From Methylococcaceae bacterium (GTDB lineage Bacteria > Pseudomonadota > Gammaproteobacteria > Methylococcales > Methylomonadaceae), in assembly GCA_016715325.1 (NCBI GenBank), contig JADKAL010000014.1:806001-870000 (forward strand): DNA of 64,000 nucleotides. Reading direction: 5' to 3'. Made by a program: the position numbers and the translations under genes. Positions 56,369 to 64,000 of this stretch are shown here, one piece after another; the stretch's first letter is position 1; each line of letters starts with the position of its first letter. The notes under the pieces were generated by a model. The model searched no databases. It was not told the DNA's origin and saw only the letters and a program-made list of their open reading frames with translations.

Positions 56369-56384
56369 TGTACGTCAACAGACA
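56369..56384. promoter_or_regulatory. Second, weaker stress palindrome in the same region
   Basis: Reads tgtacgtcaacagaca, 10 of 12 fixed positions, 97 nt before the glycine-zipper gene. Confidence 0.45.
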
Positions 56385-56480
56385 GACGTTGCTGGTCTCT
56401 TTGATTAAATTAGCGTCGAATCTTAGGCGGCAAAGGTACAGATAAGAAGCTCAGGAAACATTTAACAAAAAGGAAATTAC

Positions 56481-56708
56481 ATGAACACGATACAGAAACT
56501 CACACGCATTGCAGTTATTGCAACAATGATGCTCGGTCTGGGAGCGTGTGCCGGTATGTCGAGGCAGGGTCAGAACACTGCCATCGGTGCCGGCGCAGGC
56601 GCTATCGGAGGTGCTGTTTTAACTAACGGAAGTGGCCTTGGCACTATTGGCGGCGCTGCAGTAGGCGGCGTCATAGGTCACGAGGTCAGCAAACCGAACC
56701 GAAAATAA
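56481..56708 (+). CDS. Glycine-zipper lipoprotein
   Basis: 75 residues. Signal with lipobox LGAC, then a glycine-zipper (GAGAGAIGGAVLTNG, GTIGGAAVGGVIGHEV), as in SlyB/OsmB-like outer-membrane lipoproteins. AAGGA precedes the ATG. OsmB-type proteins are osmotically induced; by context this one is too. Confidence 0.85.
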   Translation: MNTIQKLTRIAVIATMMLGLGACAGMSRQGQNTAIGAGAGAIGGAVLTNGSGLGTIGGAAVGGVIGHEVSKPNRK

Positions 56709-57015
56709 ATTTCATATTCCAGACTAGTGTGGAGTTAAAGATAGACTGGCTCTCAGTCTGTAACCAAGGTCTGCATGTTTCATCGAGAGCCTTGATGGCC
56801 GAATTTATAGAATACTTTAGAAAAACCGAACCGCAATGACTTTAGATCGTACTGAAGACAAAGAAAGCATCTAACACTAATGTGCGTCACCGTACCGACT
56901 GCAATCTGAATTTCAAATAAGCTATCTCTCAGCTTAAATCGTTATTTAACTAACTAATAGTTTAAGCCGGTGAACAATAAAGATATTTTATTTTAATATT
57001 TTATGGAGATATATC
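56709..57015. other. Intergenic region with one palindrome site
   Basis: 307 bp between the glycine-zipper gene and a 28-codon frame. It holds the site at 56881. Confidence 0.5.
56881..56896. promoter_or_regulatory. Stress palindrome upstream of small membrane protein and yqjD paralogue
   Basis: Reads tgtgcgtcaccgtacc, 10 of 12 fixed positions, followed by GAC. Confidence 0.5.
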
Positions 57016-57102
57016 ATGAATCTAGGTAGATATTTTATAGGCTGGCTTCTAGGAATACCGGTATTTGTTTTGGTCATTATTTATTTTGTGTTCAATCATT
57101 AA
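57016..57102 (+). CDS. 28-residue single-helix membrane peptide (candidate)
   Basis: MNLGRYFIGWLLGIPVFVL then VIIYFVFNH: one hydrophobic helix. GGAG lies 9 nt upstream of the ATG. Position 120 nt after a stress palindrome and among other tiny stress membrane proteins supports it, but its length leaves doubt. Confidence 0.5.
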   Translation: MNLGRYFIGWLLGIPVFVLVIIYFVFNH

Positions 57103-57240
57103 AGCGGGTTGCCCCATAAACGGCAAATCATCCTCACACCTCATAAAAAGTTAACAATCAAGATTATTCCCGGTTGTCATTGAAACCCATCAAATGGATA
57201 ACGACGGTTTATCCCTAGTAAATCCATTAAGGAGATCATT

Positions 57241-57501
57241 ATGGAAACAGAAAGCAACACCAACAGGGTCGATGAAACCATCGACCGCGTTAAAACAGGC
57301 GCTCACGAAGCAGTGGATAAAGCGGCTAGTGCAACCAGCCAAGCTGCAGATGCGGTGGCAAAAAAAGGCGAACAATTAAGAAATGCTGAACAGCAATTTG
57401 TGGAGAATTGCCGAGGCTACATTCATGACAACCCTGTCGCTTCACTAGGCATTGCCGTAGGAGCCGGTTTCCTTTTAAGCCGCTTGCTGAGCGGTCGTTA
57501 G
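57241..57501 (+). CDS. YqjD/ElaB-like (DUF883) tail-anchored protein, paralogue 2
   Basis: 86 residues. A helical N-terminal part (DETIDRVKTGAHEAVDKAAS) precedes the family C-terminus GYIHDNPVASLGIAVGAGFLLSRLLSG, nearly identical in pattern to the gene at 28730-28960. AAGGAG precedes the ATG. Unlike the other copy it has no yqjE/yqjK partners. It is likely a ribosome-hibernation-type inner-membrane protein. Confidence 0.88.
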   Translation: METESNTNRVDETIDRVKTGAHEAVDKAASATSQAADAVAKKGEQLRNAEQQFVENCRGYIHDNPVASLGIAVGAGFLLSRLLSGR

Positions 57502-57682
57502 TCGATTTAGCGGTCGGTTAGACGCTTTACTTTCACTAATACGTTGAGTTGCCTGCGTGAAGCTTCCTATAAGTACTGTCAAACGTATGAAATTGAGCGC
57601 CGCTTCCACATTAACCGAAAAATAACCAACCGACACGGATGTCATTTAACGGGGTTAAAGCCCCTACATATGGGAGATAACA

Positions 57683-58093
57683 ATGATGACACGATTTTTT
57701 TCAGTTCTATTCGCTTTAACAGGCAGCCTGTTAATAGCGTCTTTCAACACTGAAGCAAAACAGCAGGATGCCGCCATCTATTTAGCGGCTGGATCGGCAC
57801 TGGAAAATACCGAACGTAATGTTCGAGACAAAGACGGCACAACCCTAACGCCTGACGATCAAAAAGGAGATAAAAGAGACGTCAAAATAACTACCAAGAT
57901 ACGTAAAGCTTTGGTTGAAGACAAGCATTTATCGGTCAACGCTCAAAACGTAAAGATCATTACCGGCAGTAGAATAGTTACCTTGCGAGGGATTGTAGAA
58001 AATGCCGATGAAAGTATGAAAGTAGAGCAGATCGCTAAAAAAACCCGCGGCGTTCTGCGTGTAGATAATCAACTTGAATTTAAAGCGCCTTAA
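57683..58093 (+). CDS. Periplasmic BON-domain protein
   Basis: 136 residues. Signal peptide ending near TEA. A linker rich in charged residues precedes one BON domain (DVKITTKIRKALVEDKHLS, NVKIITGSRIVTLRGIVENA, GVLRVDNQLEF). There is no lipobox, so it is probably soluble in the periplasm. GGAG lies before the ATG. First of a run of three stress genes on the same strand (18- and 53-nt gaps). Confidence 0.87.
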   Translation: MMTRFFSVLFALTGSLLIASFNTEAKQQDAAIYLAAGSALENTERNVRDKDGTTLTPDDQKGDKRDVKITTKIRKALVEDKHLSVNAQNVKIITGSRIVTLRGIVENADESMKVEQIAKKTRGVLRVDNQLEFKAP

Positions 58094-58110
58094 CGGCATT
58101 GGAGATCAAC

Positions 58111-58632
58111 ATGTCTAAATCAGTATTTTGTATAGCAAACAGTCTGCAACATGCAGAACTCATTGTAAGCGACCTAAAAGGCGCCGGTTTTTCAAGCAAC
58201 GAAATATCGGTCTTGTTTCCTGATAAAGAAAGCAGTCGAGATTTCGCCCATGAAAAACATACTAAATCCCCCGAAGGGGCGACTATTGGCGGTGCAGTGG
58301 GAATAGGCGCTGGCGCCGTGCTCGGTTGGTTGGCAGGCATTGGCAGTCTGGCCATACCCGGCGTGGGTCCTTTTATTGCCGCAGGTCCGATTATGGGCGC
58401 ATTGAGCGGTGCGGCAGTCGGCGCTGCAGCCGGCGGGTTGAGCGGCGCGCTCATCGGTCTCGGCATTCCCGAATACGAAGCCAAACGCTATGAAGGAAAA
58501 ATCGTAGGCGGCAGCGCTTTAATCTCGGTACATGCAGCCAACAGTGAAGCAGTTGACCGGGTTAAAGACATATTTGAAAAGGCTAACGCCGAAGATATTT
58601 CATCGACTGAGGAAACTTCGGTCCCCGCTTAA
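58111..58632 (+). CDS. YflT/general-stress-17M-like protein with glycine-zipper helices
   Basis: 173 residues from the ATG at 58111 (GGAG 7 nt upstream); the longer start at 58099 has none. The N-terminal part (about 1-50) looks like a ferredoxin-like YflT domain (VFCIANSLQHAELIVSDLKGAGF, EISVLFPDK). The middle is a long glycine/alanine-rich hydrophobic stretch (TIGGAVGIGAGAVLGWLAG, AAAGGLSGALIGLGIPE). The C-terminus repeats an alpha/beta motif. Found widely with CsbD, BON and DUF2383 genes; function unknown. Confidence 0.78.
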   Translation: MSKSVFCIANSLQHAELIVSDLKGAGFSSNEISVLFPDKESSRDFAHEKHTKSPEGATIGGAVGIGAGAVLGWLAGIGSLAIPGVGPFIAAGPIMGALSGAAVGAAAGGLSGALIGLGIPEYEAKRYEGKIVGGSALISVHAANSEAVDRVKDIFEKANAEDISSTEETSVPA

Positions 58633-58685
58633 ATTTGATGAGGCTATTTCGCATCATCAATTCATTATTACAACGGAGTTAAATC

Positions 58686-59129
58686 ATGCAAAATGTAAAA
58701 ACAATCGAAAAATTACTGAAAGACGAATTATCGGCAACAGAAACGTATCAAGATGCTTTAGAGAAATTTAAAGTGACCGGCGGACAGTTCATGTCGAATT
58801 CAATCATGCCTATTTTTAAGAGCCATAAAGCCGCAGCAGCTAGTTTAGAAGCTCTAATTGTTAAGATGGGCGGATTGCCCCCAAAAGGGTCCGGCGCGTG
58901 GGGAAGTTGGGCTAAGCTCGTCCTTGACGGTGCGAGTTTGCTGGGTAAGCAATCGACCATAAAGGTTCTACTTGAAGGCGAAAAAAATGGTAAAGGCGAT
59001 TATGAAGACGCGTTAAAAGACACCACGCTGCCCGCAGAAGTACGCACTTTGATTGAAACAAAATTGCTGCCTGCCCAACATGACCATATTCGCTCATTGG
59101 ATAGGGTGTTAGACGCAACGCCTGCTTAG
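58686..59129 (+). CDS. DUF2383/PA2169-family four-helix protein
   Basis: 147 residues, helical throughout (NVKTIEKLLKDELSATETYQ, GKGDYEDALKD, LLPAQHDHIRSLDRVL). The pattern and length fit the DUF2383 ferritin-like four-helix-bundle family. The conserved E and H residues could bind metal, but the function is not known. ACGGAG precedes the ATG. Confidence 0.82.
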   Translation: MQNVKTIEKLLKDELSATETYQDALEKFKVTGGQFMSNSIMPIFKSHKAAAASLEALIVKMGGLPPKGSGAWGSWAKLVLDGASLLGKQSTIKVLLEGEKNGKGDYEDALKDTTLPAEVRTLIETKLLPAQHDHIRSLDRVLDATPA

Positions 59130-59393
59130 TTTTTAGCCTTAAATTACAAGCACTACTGATAGTGTGCGTTACAGCTCGTTAGGAATTGTTAGCTTCCGTT
59201 CCTAACTCTTTTTGTGTTTGATTTATATTAAAAAACACAGAAAAATTCATCTGTATCTATGTACGTAGGTTAGAGAATTTGCGATGCCGAGGGCCATCAA
59301 GTACCCAACACGATCTCCATATGTTGAGTTTGCTTTTATTGAGCTATTTCGGCGATACCCATACCCCTTCATTCATGCTTCAAAGGATTTACT

Positions 59394-59675
59394 ATGAACC
59401 GTTCAATAATAATTTCTGCACTATTAACCGCGCTATTAAGCGTTACCGCATGCGACCAAAAACCCACAGTCGTTAATGTCCCTGCCGGGCCTCCCGGTCC
59501 TGCTGGTGCTAAAGGTGCTCCAGGAGTCGAAGGAGCGCCTGGTGTTGAAGGCGCTCAAGGCAGCCAGGGTGAAACCGGTACTCAAGGCAACACAGGCAAT
59601 AAGGGTGAGACCGGTAAAACCGGCGACAGCACCACGGTGATTATCACCCCGCCTGTAGAGCCACCGGCGAATTGA
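59394..59675 (+). CDS. Collagen-like lipoprotein
   Basis: 93 residues. Lipobox SVTAC (Cys20), then about 16 Gly-X-Y triplets (GPPGPAGAKGAPGVEG and on to GKTGD) and a short proline-rich tail. The triplets can form a collagen-type triple helix anchored in the outer or inner membrane by lipid. AAGGA precedes the ATG. A weak palindrome-like sequence about 220 nt upstream was not counted. Function unknown. Confidence 0.85.
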   Translation: MNRSIIISALLTALLSVTACDQKPTVVNVPAGPPGPAGAKGAPGVEGAPGVEGAQGSQGETGTQGNTGNKGETGKTGDSTTVIITPPVEPPAN

Positions 59676-59808
59676 GTTAACGGCTAAGCCCAACAAGATT
59701 AAAGATCATCAGTTCTAAAAATCCTTGATCGCGCCGCTCTAACGGAAGTCGAACAGGGATTTCGGATACGTTTTTTTACGAAGACTTATCTTCAATAGTG
59801 TGACTATA

Positions 59809-59916
59809 GATTCGTCCCTGTGAAATCTTCACTTTTGTTCACCTTGAGTCTGTCGAAAGGTGGGTTGTGTTTCGACTTGCTAAGCAGGAACGGTTCAGAC
59901 TTTAAAAGGCCGTATC
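59809..59916. repeat. ~108-bp dispersed palindromic repeat, copy 5
   Basis: Complete copy with mildly diverged ends (GATTCGTCCCT and AAAGGCCGTATC). It lies between the stops of the collagen-like gene and the convergent squalene-hopene cyclase gene. Confidence 0.78.
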
Positions 59917-59968
59917 AATTATGAAAAGTAATTAACTGTTACACGAAAGCAATATCTGTGAATATAGA

Positions 59969-61942
59969 TTAGATACTGCTGTGGTTAAGTTGTGTTTCGT
60001 TACGATATCGAGCCAATGCCCAAAGCGGAAAAAACTTATCGTAACCGTGGTATTTAAGGTAGAAAACCTTGGGAAAACCGGGCGCATTAAAGTTTTTGTC
60101 GTTCCAAAAACCGTCTGTTTGCTGGTTTTTGAGTAGATACCTTACGCCTGCATCGATTTTAGGACATCCTGCTTCACCGGCTGACAATAAGGCCAGAATA
60201 GCTAATGCCGTATGAAATGCAGAACTGGCATGACAAACGCCATGAATATTTTTTCCGTGATAGCTGTAATTATCCTCGCCCCAACCGCCGTCTGGATGTT
60301 GCTTTGATTTCAGCCAGTTTACCGCTTTACGAACGCTGGAATCGTTTTTAGCAACGCCTGCGGATTCAAACGCAGTCAATACAGACCAAGTGCCGTAGAT
60401 ATAATTGGTACCCCAACGCCCAAACCAGGAACCGTCTGTTTCCTGTTCCTGACGTAAAAAAGCGATGCAACGGTCGATAACCGGTTTATATTCTGGATGA
60501 TCACTTACCAACTGCCCTAGCAACATAATACAACGCGCGCTGACGTCGGCGGTTGGAGGGTCTAACAGCGCGCCGTGGTCGGCAAATGGAATATGGTTAA
60601 GATAATGATGGATGTTGTCGGCATCGAAAGCACCGTAACCGCCATTACGCGATTGCATCCCAGCAATCCAAATGCCAGCACGTTCGATATTTTCGGCAAA
60701 CTTTTTATCCTTAGTCTGCACCATCGCAAGAGCAACCACTGCGGTATCGTCTACATCCGGGTAATAGCTGTTACCGAACTGGAAAGCCCAGCCGCCGCCC
60801 AAAAGGTTAGGGCGTTGAATCCGCCAATCGCCTGCTTCGTCCCTTAACTGTTTGGTCGATAACCATTCCAAAGCTAAATTGAGTGCGATTTGGGTTGTTG
60901 GATTATGTTCGAAGCGGTCGACTTCCTGAAGAACCAACGATGTTAATCCAGTATCCCAAATGGGCGAAACACAAGGTTGACAATAAGCCATATCATCTTT
61001 AATCACCAGTAAGCGATTAATGGCAGCTTTAGCGGTTAGGCGTTGTTCATTGTCAGCGGGAATACCCAAATAAGCCAAGGCTTCATAGCTGTTGACCATC
61101 GCTGTAAAAATAGCCCCCAAGCCATCTGTACCGTTCAATCGTTCCGTAAACCAGTCTTGGGCCTTAGTGGTAGCTTTTTGACGGACGAAGACGGGGATGA
61201 ACGGATCGAACAACCGAGCTATGCGTTCGACAGCCAGAACGGTCTTGCCCAACGGCGTTTTAACATGGGCAAAATAATGCCTTTCTTGATCCGGCGGCGT
61301 AACAAAAAGTTCGGCAATACCGATTTTAAGCGGATTGCGTGCCTTGACCTTATACGTACAAAGAATAAACAACGGAACCATCACGGTTCGCGACCAGTAA
61401 GAGACTTTGTCCAGATGAAACGGAAACCACTTTGGCAGCAACATTATTTCCACCGGCATATAAGGCACGCCGCGCCAGGGGATCTGTTCAAACATGGCCA
61501 TCATGATGCGAGTGAATACATTACCCCTGGCGGCGCCTCCCTTAGCCAATATCCAGTTGCGAGCCCGTGCCATATGCCCGGATTCAAGAGGATCGCCCGC
61601 CAACTTCATGGCGTAATAGGCTTTAATTGTGCAACTGATATCGCCGGTACCGCCTTTGTAAAGCGGATAACTGCCGTCTGCGCTTTGTTGTGCGCGTAGA
61701 AAATTGGCGATCTTCTTCTGAAGCGATACGTCGATTTCGTCCATAAAATGCATCATCAGGATATATTCAGCGGGAATGGTACAGTCTGCTTCAAGCTCGA
61801 AAACCCAAAAACCGGCTTCATTTTGCAGGCTGATAAGATGCGTTCTCGCTATGGCGATTGCGCTATCCAGGGGTGATAATGAGCTGGTCAAAGCATCAAA
61901 GTGGGTCTCCAGACGGGGAGATAAAGCAGTGTCTATTAGCAT
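59969..61942 (-). CDS. shc: Squalene-hopene cyclase
   Basis: 657 residues, the family's length. The catalytic DVDDTA motif lies at about 396-399, and several QW repeats are visible (QQSADGSYPLYKGG, QETDGSWFGRWG, KQHPDGGWGEDN, QQTDGFWNDKNF). The enzyme is a membrane-bound monotopic cyclase that turns squalene into hopene and diplopterol, the first step to hopanoids. No other hopanoid gene is adjacent. The start has no clear ribosome-binding site. A perfect stress palindrome lies about 235 nt upstream, shared with the divergent Crp gene. Confidence 0.95.
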   Translation of the reverse strand: MLIDTALSPRLETHFDALTSSLSPLDSAIAIARTHLISLQNEAGFWVFELEADCTIPAEYILMMHFMDEIDVSLQKKIANFLRAQQSADGSYPLYKGGTGDISCTIKAYYAMKLAGDPLESGHMARARNWILAKGGAARGNVFTRIMMAMFEQIPWRGVPYMPVEIMLLPKWFPFHLDKVSYWSRTVMVPLFILCTYKVKARNPLKIGIAELFVTPPDQERHYFAHVKTPLGKTVLAVERIARLFDPFIPVFVRQKATTKAQDWFTERLNGTDGLGAIFTAMVNSYEALAYLGIPADNEQRLTAKAAINRLLVIKDDMAYCQPCVSPIWDTGLTSLVLQEVDRFEHNPTTQIALNLALEWLSTKQLRDEAGDWRIQRPNLLGGGWAFQFGNSYYPDVDDTAVVALAMVQTKDKKFAENIERAGIWIAGMQSRNGGYGAFDADNIHHYLNHIPFADHGALLDPPTADVSARCIMLLGQLVSDHPEYKPVIDRCIAFLRQEQETDGSWFGRWGTNYIYGTWSVLTAFESAGVAKNDSSVRKAVNWLKSKQHPDGGWGEDNYSYHGKNIHGVCHASSAFHTALAILALLSAGEAGCPKIDAGVRYLLKNQQTDGFWNDKNFNAPGFPKVFYLKYHGYDKFFPLWALARYRNETQLNHSSI

Positions 61943-62460
61943 GTTTTGGTCATTGTTAATGTCACGTTATAAATTTCGGATGGAAGCAGGTCGGTTTGTA
62001 GTTTGTAGGAGAATACTTATTAATTCTTATGTTGTTGATGGCTGTGCTATTGCAATAAAGCGCTATATAAATTTGTAAGTTATCAATTTTTTAATCGAAC
62101 ACAATCCTGGTTTTGATAAGTCACGCACCGATCAATTTCATCCCCGTTGTTTAGCATAGCCAGCTGATAAATCACTGTCTGTGCGGTAACGTACATAAAG
62201 CAGATTCTGAAAATAAATCCTGGAAAATCAATAATAATGAGGGGATGTTGTTATTTTGTCTTATTACTCCTCTACAATTAGCTAGCTATGTTGTAAACAC
62301 TACTTAAACCAAGTCTAACGACATCGTACAAAAATGATGTCGATGTGCTATTCAGCAGAATCCTCTGTTGACACGTGATAAACTTGAATCATGAATGAAA
62401 ATAAAATTGGGTTTGATCCATGTGCCCATTTGTTGTTAGCTACCTATTAAGGCACTCATA
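61943..62460. other. Divergent intergenic region between shc and Crp paralogue 2
   Basis: 518 bp of AT-rich DNA. The only outstanding feature is the perfect palindrome at 62180. Confidence 0.6.
62180..62195. promoter_or_regulatory. Stress palindrome (perfect) between shc and Crp paralogue 2
   Basis: Reads tgtgcggtaacgtaca, 12 of 12 fixed positions, preceded by CTGTC and followed by TA. Confidence 0.8.
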
Positions 62461-63222
62461 ATGAAAAATATACCGGATCCGCATCAAAACCATCTAATTA
62501 ACGCACTACCTGCAGAGGTCTATCAACGTCTAATTCCCAATTTGGAACTGGTGAAGTTTAAACTCGGGCAAGTGCTGTACGAATCAGGCTGCGAATTGCT
62601 TTACGCCTATTTCCCTACAACCTGTATCGTATCTTTGTTGTATGTCTTGGAGAACGGTTCATCGGCTGAAATTGCCGTAGTCGGCAATGAAGGTATCGTC
62701 GGCGTCGCTTTGTTCATGGGTGGGGGGAGTATGCCTAATCGTGCAGTCGTACAGAGTGAAGGTTATGCCTATCGACTGCGAGCACCGTTAATATTAGTCG
62801 AGTTCCAACGCAACGGGGCAACGCTGCGATTGTTGTTACGTTATACTCAGGCCCTGATTACCCAAATGGCGCAGACGGCGGTTTGCAATCGGCACCATTC
62901 AGTCGATCAGCAACTTTGCCGGTGGCTTCTGTTAAGTCTCGACCGCCTTAATTCAAACGAGTTGAAAATGACGCAGGAATTAATTGCCAATATGCTTGGC
63001 GTGCGCCGCGAAGGGGTCACGGAAGCAGCCGGAAAATTACAGCAAGCCGGGTTGATTGAATACAGCCGTGGGCGTATTACAGTCCTGGATCGACCAAAAC
63101 TGGAAGAACGGGTCTGCGAGTGCTATCAAGTCGTCAAAGATGAATTTGACCGCTTACTGCCAGATTTACATAACGCATCTCATCTTGATTCGATTCATTA
63201 TGTGCATTCCGGCAGGAGCTGA
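62461..63222 (+). CDS. Crp/Fnr-family transcriptional regulator (paralogue 2)
   Basis: 253 residues and closely similar throughout to the gene at 1913-2704: the VGNEGIVGVALFMGGGSMPN block of the barrel, CNRHHSVDQQLCRWLLLSLDRL, and a recognition helix of the same sequence (RRE at CRP 180-181, Glu for Arg185). The barrel lacks an evident cAMP pocket. Because the two helices agree, the paralogues probably read the same DNA site; they differ mainly in the barrel and tails. The palindrome at 62180 lies 265 nt upstream. Confidence 0.9.
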   Translation: MKNIPDPHQNHLINALPAEVYQRLIPNLELVKFKLGQVLYESGCELLYAYFPTTCIVSLLYVLENGSSAEIAVVGNEGIVGVALFMGGGSMPNRAVVQSEGYAYRLRAPLILVEFQRNGATLRLLLRYTQALITQMAQTAVCNRHHSVDQQLCRWLLLSLDRLNSNELKMTQELIANMLGVRREGVTEAAGKLQQAGLIEYSRGRITVLDRPKLEERVCECYQVVKDEFDRLLPDLHNASHLDSIHYVHSGRS

Positions 63223-63325
63223 CTATAAAGCCTTTAAATCGTCGTGCTTTTCATTTTATTATCAAGCGATCAAGCCAACCGACCAGTCAACATGGTGCTG
63301 TGCAAGAATCGCCACGTTAGTGGTT

Positions 63326-63892
63326 TCAAGCACTCATCTTTGTCATGAGGGAAGCAAGATCATCCGCATGTTCTTCCTCCATAGCGAGAATCTCCTTTAG
63401 AAGATTTTGAGTCGTTGGGTCGTTTTCAGCCAGATAAAGGATCATTTCACGATAACTTTCAATCGCAATCCGTTCGGCGATCAGGTCTTCCGTTATCATG
63501 GCATTAAGCGTATCTCCCTCGACATATTCGGCATGGCTGCGCTCGCTTAAGCCGTCAGGGGAGAAGTTAGGCTCGCCGCCTAATTCGGTAATCCGCTTTG
63601 CCAGCCGGTCGGCATGGACCATTTCTTCATTTGCATGCGCTAAAAATTCCGCTTTGACTGAATCCGAATTGATACCTTTAGCCATAAAATAATGCCGTTT
63701 GTAACGAAGAACGCAGACCAACTCAGTGGCAAGCGCTTCATTTAATAATCTGACCACTTCCTTGCGATCTGCCCCGTATCCTTTAGTAACTGCGCCATGC
63801 TCGATGTTTTTACGGGCGCTTTTACGCAGGGTTTGAATATCGGTAAGCGCTACTACCCTTGCTTCTGAAAGCTTATTTGAAGAGGTTTTCAT
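63326..63892 (-). CDS. Ferritin-like (bacterioferritin/Dps-type) protein
   Basis: 188 residues. Four helices with di-iron-type ligand motifs: LNEALATELVCVLRYKRHYF, FLAHANEEMVHADRLAKRI (EExxH), EDLIAERIAIESYREM and LAMEEEHADDLASL (second EExxH). This is the order of bacterioferritin-like ferroxidases, with an N-terminal extension of about 40 residues. It likely oxidises and stores iron or protects against peroxide. It converges with the Crp paralogue 2 gene (103-nt gap). Confidence 0.85.
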   Translation of the reverse strand: MKTSSNKLSEARVVALTDIQTLRKSARKNIEHGAVTKGYGADRKEVVRLLNEALATELVCVLRYKRHYFMAKGINSDSVKAEFLAHANEEMVHADRLAKRITELGGEPNFSPDGLSERSHAEYVEGDTLNAMITEDLIAERIAIESYREMILYLAENDPTTQNLLKEILAMEEEHADDLASLMTKMSA

Positions 63893-64000
63893 TTTCGTCT
63901 CATTTTTACTCGTTGTTTAAGGTTGACATTTCTGTATTTATAAATCTGTTTTCAAAATTTACATGCCGAAATGAAGCTTTGCATCCTTTATACATAGATC

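Noticed and set aside
59163..59178. Palindrome-like tgtgcgttacagctcg before the collagen-like gene
   Set aside because: Nine of 12 positions with a broken right arm; too weak to count.
1..64000. CRISPR array, tRNA, rRNA, prophage or restriction-modification system
   Set aside because: No regularly spaced repeats, no recognisable RNA gene and no such protein families seen on either strand; short RNAs without clear motifs could have been missed.

Overview
The window reads as a chromosomal segment of a gammaproteobacterium, most likely a Methylococcales-type methanotroph. This is an inference from a squalene-hopene cyclase, a protein with a VPxPAAxWLFGS (PEP-CTERM-like) C-terminus, a Cys-rich copper-storage-type four-helix protein and the general gene complement. 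No methane monooxygenase, rRNA or tRNA gene is present, so the genus is not fixed by the sequence.

Layout. 1-8 kb: 5' part of an mgtA-type P-type ATPase, a Crp-family regulator, a 68-nt near-pure poly-C tract, a CheB-CheR-PAS fusion coupled to a small PAS protein, and an exported EF-hand protein. 9-20 kb: an oxidative-stress stretch (peroxiredoxin, a frameshifted glutathione reductase, copper-storage protein, Fe/Mn superoxide dismutase, large catalase) broken up by a damaged IS3-family and a damaged IS630-family element. 20-27 kb: small DUF proteins, a three-gene membrane/GTPase locus, and a PEP-CTERM-like protein preceded by a probable cyclic-di-GMP-I riboswitch. 28-34 kb: an envelope-stress group (YqjD/YqjE-like, BON lipoproteins, OmpA, a BON-DUF1207 protein, DUF3096, DUF3309). 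34-43 kb: one 2910-residue cyclic beta-1,2-glucan synthetase. 43-49 kb: DUF2721, a Rieske oxygenase, a B12-binding radical SAM enzyme, two exported unknowns and a transglutaminase-like protein. 49.5-59.7 kb: a second stress island (lmo0937-like, two CsbD genes, a cytochrome b561 to P-type ATPase fusion, OmpA/DUF4398 pair, glycine-zipper, BON, YqjD, DUF2383 and collagen-like proteins). 60-64 kb: squalene-hopene cyclase, a second Crp-family paralogue and a ferritin-like protein.

Main observation. A 16-bp palindrome, TGTNCG-NTAN-CGNACA, occurs in at least 16 intergenic places. Four copies match all 12 fixed positions and seven have one mismatch. It sits upstream of nearly all the small stress and envelope genes (CsbD, BON, OmpA, DUF4398, DUF2171, glycine zipper) and upstream of both Crp-family genes. 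Its 5-6-5 geometry equals that of a CRP site, and the recognition helix of both Crp paralogues keeps CRP Arg180 and Glu181 but has Glu for Arg185, the residue that reads the base that is variable here. I infer that the two paralogues, or one of them, control a dispersed envelope-stress regulon through this site.

Other points: a cytochrome b561 domain fused in frame to a complete P-type ATPase; five copies of a ~108-bp palindromic repeat with inverted ends; and several genes broken by single-base frameshifts or stops, some of which, like the poly-C run, may be sequence errors.
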